From assembly GCA_051000345.1 (NCBI GenBank), contig JBPCOJ010000103.1, forward strand, positions 1 through 9,123: a stretch of DNA of 9,123 bases, written 5' to 3'. The notes beneath the pieces were generated by a model. The model searched no databases and was not told the DNA's origin. It saw only the letters and a list, made by a program, of their open reading frames with translations. Both the position numbers and the translations under genes were made by a program. Position 1 is the stretch's first letter, and each line of letters begins with the position of its first letter. Below, in pieces: positions 5,863 through 9,123 of this stretch. The DNA comes from JBHENC01 sp051000345 (GTDB taxonomy: Bacteria; Acidobacteriota; Blastocatellia; Pyrinomonadales; Pyrinomonadaceae).

Positions 5863-6240
5863 TATTTCCATACGCTTGATATTCTTGATCGCTCCGCTAT
5901 ATGCGCCACGATGACCTTTCATGTTTGCATCAAAAGTGCCTTCGATTAGAACGTACTTTTCGTGAAACTCCATGTCTTCTCTTTTAGGTTTTCCGCCATT
6001 CAGGTCGAGCCACAAACCATTTTTAGAAATGCTGCGTTTGTAATCTTCTTCGTGGAGATATACTGCTGTACCCTCAAACCTCACACTTACGAAACCAATC
6101 ACTCTGACAAACTTTCCATGATAGGCCTTTGGGTTGGCGATCACTTGGACAATGGAAACAGAAATAGGTTGCTGCGGTTGCGCCAACATGGGCGCAACAA
6201 GTAGCAAAATCAATAATGCAGTTGTGAATTTCATAACCAT
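5857..6240 (-). CDS. Small secreted protein of unknown function, possible OB-fold
   Basis: The protein has 127 residues from the ATG at 6240, or 125 from the ATG at 6234. It begins with a basic residue, a hydrophobic run (FTTALLILLLVAPM, 5-18) and a probable signal peptidase I site, MLA/QP, after residue 20. The mature part of about 107 residues starts with ISVSIVQVIANPKAYHGKF (26-44), followed by VRVIGFVSVRFEGTAVYLHEED and then KNGLWLDLNGG. It ends with a YVLIEGTFDANMKGHRGAYSG strand pair. The pattern of alternating strands, with NP-x-x-Y-x-G-K and V-R-V-x-G, resembles small periplasmic OB-fold-like proteins, but I cannot name a family. Its codon use is visibly more AT-rich than that of its neighbours. 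The start lies 22 bp after the MobB-like stop, so co-transcription is likely. It probably acts in the periplasm. Confidence 0.72.
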   Translation of the reverse strand: MVMKFTTALLILLLVAPMLAQPQQPISVSIVQVIANPKAYHGKFVRVIGFVSVRFEGTAVYLHEEDYKRSISKNGLWLDLNGGKPKREDMEFHEKYVLIEGTFDANMKGHRGAYSGAIKNIKRMEIH

Positions 6241-6262
6241 TCAACACCATCCAATGCGTACA

Positions 6263-6907
6263 TCATGCGGCGAGCGGTTTATGCAGGGCGCGCAAACGCG
6301 CGAAGAGTTGCGGCAGATCGTCGCGCGTGTAGACAGGCAGATGACGAATCAAATGATCGTCAACGAATGTTTTGCGCCACGCGGCGAATTGTTCGTGCGG
6401 CGAGATGTTTGTCGCGCTCGTTTCATCCTCGAATAAATAGAGCGCGGAAGTTTTCGCCAGCGCGCGTCGTGCCGTCGGTTTGATATTGCCGCCATCGGCG
6501 CGCGCCGCCATCAACGTGTAATCCGCTTCGATGAATTGCAAAAAACTGTTGCCTTCGATCAACACACACGGCGCTTCGACGCGCGCGAGTGCCTGCTCGA
6601 TTCCACATTCAACTTGTTTGTCCGTCACAATCACCCAGTGAACATTCGCGGCTCCGGCGTCCCAGTAACGGCCTGTGTCTTTACCCTGCGCGTAGGTTTG
6701 TTTTCTGCCGGAGCGAATCACCGGCTCATCTTTCAGCAGATGGCTGACGCAACATGCGTGCGGGTCTTTGCCGCATGAACGATAATGCCCGCGCGTCATT
6801 TTAATTGCTTCCCAGCCGGGAAAGGCGCGCAGCAATTCGCACATTAAAGTCGTCTTGCCGGTATTCGATGCGAAGCCGCCGACGGCGACGATCATAGGAA
6901 GAGTCAT
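6263..6907 (-). CDS. P-loop NTPase related to MobB (molybdopterin-guanine dinucleotide synthesis)
   Basis: The protein has 214 residues and a near N-terminal Walker A of the SIMIBI type, GGFASNTGKTT (10-20), directly after the first strand MIVAVG. A second strand and loop read WEAIKMTRGHYRSCGKDPHACC (32-53), with Cys45, His50, Cys52, Cys53 and His56 forming a compact possible metal site. A later hydrophobic strand, CVLIEGNSFL (114-123), takes the place of Walker B, and MAARADGGNIKPTARRAL follows. The layout (G-x-x-x-x-GKTT, then Lys-Thr-Arg, then V-I-E-G) is that of MobB-like proteins, which bind GTP and assist MobA in attaching the nucleotide to molybdopterin. A true MobB function is not certain. 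The MOSC protein downstream fits a molybdenum theme. The start is the ATG at 6905-6907, and an ATG at residue 5 is an alternative. A good -10 element lies upstream, in the region divergent from the 117-residue gene. Confidence 0.65.
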   Translation of the reverse strand: MTLPMIVAVGGFASNTGKTTLMCELLRAFPGWEAIKMTRGHYRSCGKDPHACCVSHLLKDEPVIRSGRKQTYAQGKDTGRYWDAGAANVHWVIVTDKQVECGIEQALARVEAPCVLIEGNSFLQFIEADYTLMAARADGGNIKPTARRALAKTSALYLFEDETSATNISPHEQFAAWRKTFVDDHLIRHLPVYTRDDLPQLFARLRALHKPLAA

Positions 6908-6954
6908 AGCCTGTTATTCTCTTTAGCAAAGCGGATATGCTATCGCGTAAAATC

Positions 6955-6960
6955 ATTATA
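6955..6960 (-). promoter_or_regulatory. Consensus -10 element for the MobB-like gene
   Basis: A perfect TATAAT is read on the minus strand, about 48 bp before the MobB-like start codon. The -35 region 17 bp upstream is poor (ATTTTC or TTTTCC). The 78 bp divergent intergenic space 6908-6985 must also hold the promoter of the plus-strand gene at 6986. There TAAAAT at 6948-6953 is the best -10 candidate. Confidence 0.45.
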
Positions 6961-6985
6961 TCATTTCCGGCGGGCGGGAAAATGT

Positions 6986-7339
6986 ATGGCAAACGAAGAG
7001 AGCGAAAACGAATTGCTGTTGCGCGTTATACAAGTGCTGCGCCGTTACGACGAAGCCGCGCCGACGCATGAAAACTCTGTGGAAGCGCCGGCGCGGGAAT
7101 GGCTCGCCTCAGGTTTTACGGACGAAGAAGAAATAGAGGATTGGCTTCGCGCGAGATGCTTCACCGCACAGGGCGCGTTTGCTCTTGAACAGCGCGGCAT
7201 TACGCCCGAACAAGCGGCGCTGCGCACGCGTGCAGGCACAAAGGATTACGAGGACACCATCGGCTACAAAATAATCAACGGTGATTTGAGTTTCGACGAA
7301 GCCACGCGCATCATCACGAATGTCTTCTGGAATTCGTAA
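6986..7339 (+). CDS. Conserved-looking hypothetical protein, 117 residues
   Basis: I do not recognise a named domain. The protein is acidic at its start (MANEESENELLL) and mainly helical. It has a central block WLASGFTDEEEIEDWLRARCFTA (39-61) and a later block of TPEQAALRTRAGTKDYEDTIGYKIINGDLSFDEATRIITN. The regular amphipathic helices, the lack of signal peptide or membrane segment and a single Cys (Cys58) point to a small soluble protein. The ATG at 6986 is preceded by a GGGA-containing purine run about 6 nt away. An ATG 4 nt upstream is out of frame. It diverges from the MobB-like gene, with 78 bp between starts, and precedes the PhzF-like gene, whose start lies 36 bp downstream, so a shared transcript with phzF is likely. 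From memory, similar proteins occur in Acidobacteriota genomes, but this was not checked. Confidence 0.72.
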   Translation: MANEESENELLLRVIQVLRRYDEAAPTHENSVEAPAREWLASGFTDEEEIEDWLRARCFTAQGAFALEQRGITPEQAALRTRAGTKDYEDTIGYKIINGDLSFDEATRIITNVFWNS

Positions 7340-7360
7340 AGCGGATTAATTGAATTGATA

Positions 7361-7366
7361 AAGGAG
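7361..7366 (+). promoter_or_regulatory. Shine-Dalgarno sequence that decides the PhzF start
   Basis: AAGGAG at 7361-7366 lies 9 nt before the in-frame TTG at 7376 and 4 nt before an out-of-frame ATG at 7371. The frame from that ATG stops after four codons (MFWD). A TTG at 7355 lies upstream of the Shine-Dalgarno sequence and is therefore unlikely to be the start. Confidence 0.6.
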
Positions 7367-7375
7367 AGAAATGTT

Positions 7376-8176
7376 TTGGGATTAACGGTTACGCAAGTCG
7401 ATGCTTTCACAAATGAGCCTTACAGCGGCAATCCTGCTGCGGTGTGCATTTTGCCCGAACCGCGCAGCGATGAATGGATGCAGCGCGTCGCCGGAGAAAT
7501 GAACTTATCCGAGACGGCGTTTTTGCAAAAGGCTGCGGACGGCGGCTACAATTTGCGATGGTTTACGCCCGCCGTCGAAGTCGAACTATGCGGCCACGCG
7601 ACGCTCGCCAGCGCGCATGTGTTGTGGGAAGAATGGCATCTGCCGCCACACGAACAAGCGCGCTTTCACACCTTGAGCGGCTTGCTCACGGCGACGCGCA
7701 AGGAAGATTGGATCGAACTCGATTTTCCCGCCAAGCTCGCCCAAGAAGCATTTGCGCCCACAGGTCTTTTGGAAGCTCTCGGAATCACCGCGCCGGAGTA
7801 TGTCGGCAAAAATCAATTCGATTATCTCGTCGAAGTCGAAAGCGAAAAAGTAGTGGCGGACATGCAGCCGAATTTCTCTCTGCTCAAAACGCTCGGCGTG
7901 CGCGGCATCATCGTCACCGCACGCGCCGACGCGACGAATGAATTTGATTTTGTCTCGCGCTTTTTCGCGCCCGGCAGCGGCATCGACGAAGACCCCGTCA
8001 CAGGCTCCGCGCATTGCTGCCTAGGCCCCTTCTGGCAAAAACGTCTCGGCAAAGCGGAATTCGTCGCACGCCAAATAAGCGCGCGCGGCGGCACAGTGCG
8101 CGTCCGCGTCGCCAATGACCGCGTGCATCTCGGCGGACAAGCTGTGACAATCCTGCGCGGCGAACTTTTGTTTTAA
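7376..8176 (+). CDS. PhzF-family isomerase/epimerase
   Basis: From the TTG at 7376 the protein has 266 residues, close to the family length of about 260-300. The DAP-epimerase-like double fold is seen from its marks. An N-terminal VTQVDAFTNEPYSGNPAAVC is followed by the catalytic Glu46 in LSETAFL, which aligns with Glu45 of Pseudomonas PhzF. The first-half signature is VEVELCGHATLASAHV (67-82), and the second-half anion-binding loop is GIDEDPVTGSAHC. The family moves a hydrogen or isomerises small substrates. Outside phenazine clusters most members, such as E. coli YddE, have unknown substrates, and no other phenazine gene lies here. The frame is open to 7355, but the Shine-Dalgarno at 7361-7366 supports TTG 7376. 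An out-of-frame ATG just upstream may reflect a weak or regulated start, or a sequencing indel. The gene probably belongs to one transcript with the preceding unknown gene. Confidence 0.88.
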   Translation: MGLTVTQVDAFTNEPYSGNPAAVCILPEPRSDEWMQRVAGEMNLSETAFLQKAADGGYNLRWFTPAVEVELCGHATLASAHVLWEEWHLPPHEQARFHTLSGLLTATRKEDWIELDFPAKLAQEAFAPTGLLEALGITAPEYVGKNQFDYLVEVESEKVVADMQPNFSLLKTLGVRGIIVTARADATNEFDFVSRFFAPGSGIDEDPVTGSAHCCLGPFWQKRLGKAEFVARQISARGGTVRVRVANDRVHLGGQAVTILRGELLF

Positions 8177-8263
8177 GCGCGCTACAAGCACGACAAAGCA
8201 CGCGCCGCGTTTTCGCCTGAATTTTTACCGAAACATTTTTATGAAACGGGGAATCTGAAATCA

Positions 8264-8608
8264 ATGGCACAATCCAGAATCGAAATCTTTGAAACGATGG
8301 CGCGCGCGCAGCCCGACGATGCGATGATCCATTACGGCCTCGCCAGCGAATACCTCAAACTCGAACGCTGGCCTGACGCCGCCGAAGCCTTGCGCAACGT
8401 CCTGCGCATCAACCCGGATTACACCGCCGCCTATCAAATGCTCGGCACAGCGCTCGTCAACTCCGGCCAGCCCGACGAAGCCCGCCGCGCATGGACAAAC
8501 GGCATCGAAGCCGCCACACGCACAGGCGCATGGAAGGCACGCCAGCACATGGAAGGCTTGCTCGCGGAATCAAAGACGAATGATGATTCAGGATTCTGCG
8601 CCGAATGA
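8264..8608 (+). CDS. Small tetratricopeptide repeat protein
   Basis: The protein has 114 residues with two TPR units. The first, about residues 20-53, reads AMIHYGLASEYLKLERWPDAAEALRNVLRINPD. The second, about 54-87, contains AAYQMLGTALVNSGQPDEARRAWTNGI. The G/A/Y spacing and the terminal NPD follow the TPR consensus. There is no signal peptide, so it should be a cytoplasmic adaptor-type protein, with partner unknown. Similar stand-alone small TPR proteins often close operons. The ATG at 8264 follows an ACGGGG stretch that is a little far away. The gap after phzF is 87 bp, holds two AAGCACG direct copies and imperfect GC-rich inverted segments, and has no clear terminator. Confidence 0.82.
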   Translation: MAQSRIEIFETMARAQPDDAMIHYGLASEYLKLERWPDAAEALRNVLRINPDYTAAYQMLGTALVNSGQPDEARRAWTNGIEAATRTGAWKARQHMEGLLAESKTNDDSGFCAE

Positions 8609-8753
8609 CGCAGTGAGATTATTACAGCAAAGTTATTTACGATGCCGGATCAATGAAATAAAGCTTACGCCGCCTGACGCTCTAGCTGCAAGAATTTATA
8701 AATATGGTAAGGCCAAGCTCATTGACCATTCAAAAATAGATAATTCACGTTGA
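8580..8753 (+). CDS. Short ORF of 57 residues overlapping the TPR gene end (doubtful)
   Basis: A double ATG at 8580-8585 opens a frame to TGA at 8751-8753. The product has the segments NDAVRLLQQSYLRCRINEIKL and PPDALAARIYKYGKAKLIDH, which look like reasonable soluble-protein helices, but I recognise no family. It overlaps the last 29 nt of the TPR gene in another frame, and overlaps the end of the minus-strand gene at 8696. No clear Shine-Dalgarno sequence is present. Only one of the two overlapping ORFs may be real. Confidence 0.25.
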   Translation: MMIQDSAPNDAVRLLQQSYLRCRINEIKLTPPDALAARIYKYGKAKLIDHSKIDNSR

Positions 8754-8992
8754 GTGTCTCCATACCTGTCAGTCACAATCAATCTTAACGTCCAGAAGAA
8801 TGAGTCCATATACAGAAACAATCTAACAATTTTATGCATCTTCTCTATTTTAAGCATGTGGGTGTCCTCAATCTCATACATGATTACCTCTAAATTTTCC
8901 TCATCTATTAAGTAGGCATCGGGTATGAAAGAAGGGCGTAGGTCTTTCCATTCGTCAGCATCAAATTCAACATCATGCTTTAAGGCAATCAT
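8696..8992 (-). CDS. Hypothetical protein with possible PDDEXK-like core, AT-rich
   Basis: The protein has 98 residues and an acidic N-terminus. Residues 21-46 read SFIPDAYLIDEE, then LEVIMYEIEDTHM, that is, a PD pair at 24-25, a beta hairpin and an E-I-E at 40-42. Amphipathic helix IEKMHKIVRLFLYMDSFFW and a strand LRLIVTDRYGD follow. This order (helix, PD-strand-ExE strand, helix, strand) resembles small PDDEXK-type nuclease-like proteins, but the usual Lys is absent, so catalysis is doubtful. The frame has an in-frame TAA about 30 nt upstream of the ATG at 8990-8992. No Shine-Dalgarno sequence is visible. Codon use is much more AT-rich than in the TPR and PhzF genes, which suggests acquired DNA. 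It could be the remaining piece of a longer protein. Confidence 0.5.
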   Translation of the reverse strand: MIALKHDVEFDADEWKDLRPSFIPDAYLIDEENLEVIMYEIEDTHMLKIEKMHKIVRLFLYMDSFFWTLRLIVTDRYGDTQRELSIFEWSMSLALPYL

Positions 8993-9035
8993 TCTGATAC
9001 CGAAACCATGTAGGTAGGTATGTTAAAATGCAAAG

Positions 9036-9123
9036 ATGAAAAGAATAGATTATCCCAACTTGATAAAAGAGAGTGTTAGTGAGTTAAAAAGGTTGGAGAA
9101 AAAAGAGAATAACGCTCGCTTGC
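9036..9123 (+). CDS. Start of a probable IS630-family transposase (partial)
   Basis: An ATG at 9036 opens a frame that runs off the window end after 29 codons. The residues (MKRIDYPNLIKESVSEL, then KRLEKKENNARL) match my memory of the beginning of IS630-family transposases or their first ORF, where a LIKES-x(4,6)-L-x-x-LEK-x-x-x-x-ARLR stretch precedes the helix-turn-helix. Only this short part is visible, so the call is tentative. AT-rich upstream DNA (a TAGG-type repeat at 9011-9020 and TAAAAT at 9024-9029) may contain the element's left end and promoter. No inverted-repeat partner can be checked within the window. Confidence 0.5.
   Translation, partial: MKRIDYPNLIKESVSELKRLEKKENNARL

Noticed and set aside
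7586..8014. Minus-strand ORF of 142 residues opposite phzF
   Set aside because: PhzF motifs are complete on the plus strand, and the minus product has no recognisable features.
8177..8263. Intrinsic terminator after phzF
   Set aside because: There are GC-rich inverted segments and a TTTT at 8211-8214, but pairing beyond five bases needs bulges and the T-run is short and not adjacent to the stem.

Overview
This 9.1 kb window looks like ordinary bacterial chromosome carrying a small arsenic-response locus, with a more AT-rich and probably mobile edge at the right end. Gene density is high, gaps are short and both strands are used. No rRNA, tRNA, CRISPR array or phage structure is visible. The proteins suggest a Gram-negative bacterium: there are a lipoprotein, a Sec-secreted small protein and an exporter-type ABC half-transporter. 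From memory of similar proteins (the P-loop protein with a CGKDPHACC motif and the 117-residue unknown), Acidobacteriota, perhaps class Blastocatellia, is my best guess. It is only an inference, since no marker gene is present.

Left region (1-2100). The tail of an unrecognised gene comes first. Then arsR (minus strand) and arsM (plus strand) diverge from a shared control region that holds palindromes overlapping candidate -35 boxes. A MIP-family channel (AqpS-like) follows arsM but is broken. Its first half is intact, a stop replaces what is probably a Gln codon, recognisable family sequence continues in frame for a few codons after the stop, and then the homology is lost. ArsR should sense As(III) through its CVC motif and derepress ArsM, which methylates arsenite. 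No arsenate reductase or arsenite pump lies inside the window.

Middle region, minus strand (2098-6907). Reading 5' to 3' along the minus strand there are five more or less co-oriented units ahead of an ABC exporter. They are a MobB-like P-loop protein, a small secreted protein, a MOSC-domain protein, a DUF427 protein and a DUF4864 lipoprotein. The MobB-like and MOSC proteins hint at a link to molybdenum cofactor, but neither is proven to act there. The DUF427 and DUF4864 genes are 13 bp apart and very probably co-transcribed. The ABC transporter carries an unusual insertion of about 50 residues, with a Gly-Asn repeat, between the Q-loop and the ABC signature.

Right region, plus strand (6986-8608). 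A conserved-looking 117-residue unknown protein, a PhzF-family isomerase/epimerase and a small TPR protein follow one another. The PhzF gene most likely starts at TTG, with an out-of-frame ATG just upstream.

Right edge (8609-9123). The DNA becomes clearly more AT-rich. It holds a small minus-strand protein with a possible PDDEXK-like core, a short overlapping plus-strand ORF, and the start of a gene that resembles the N-terminus of an IS630-family transposase. This looks like a junction with acquired DNA. I do not see a convincing wholly new multi-gene system. The best leads are the CCAPQ motif shared by ArsR and ArsM, the ABC insertion, the decayed aquaporin and the MobB-like/MOSC neighbourhood.
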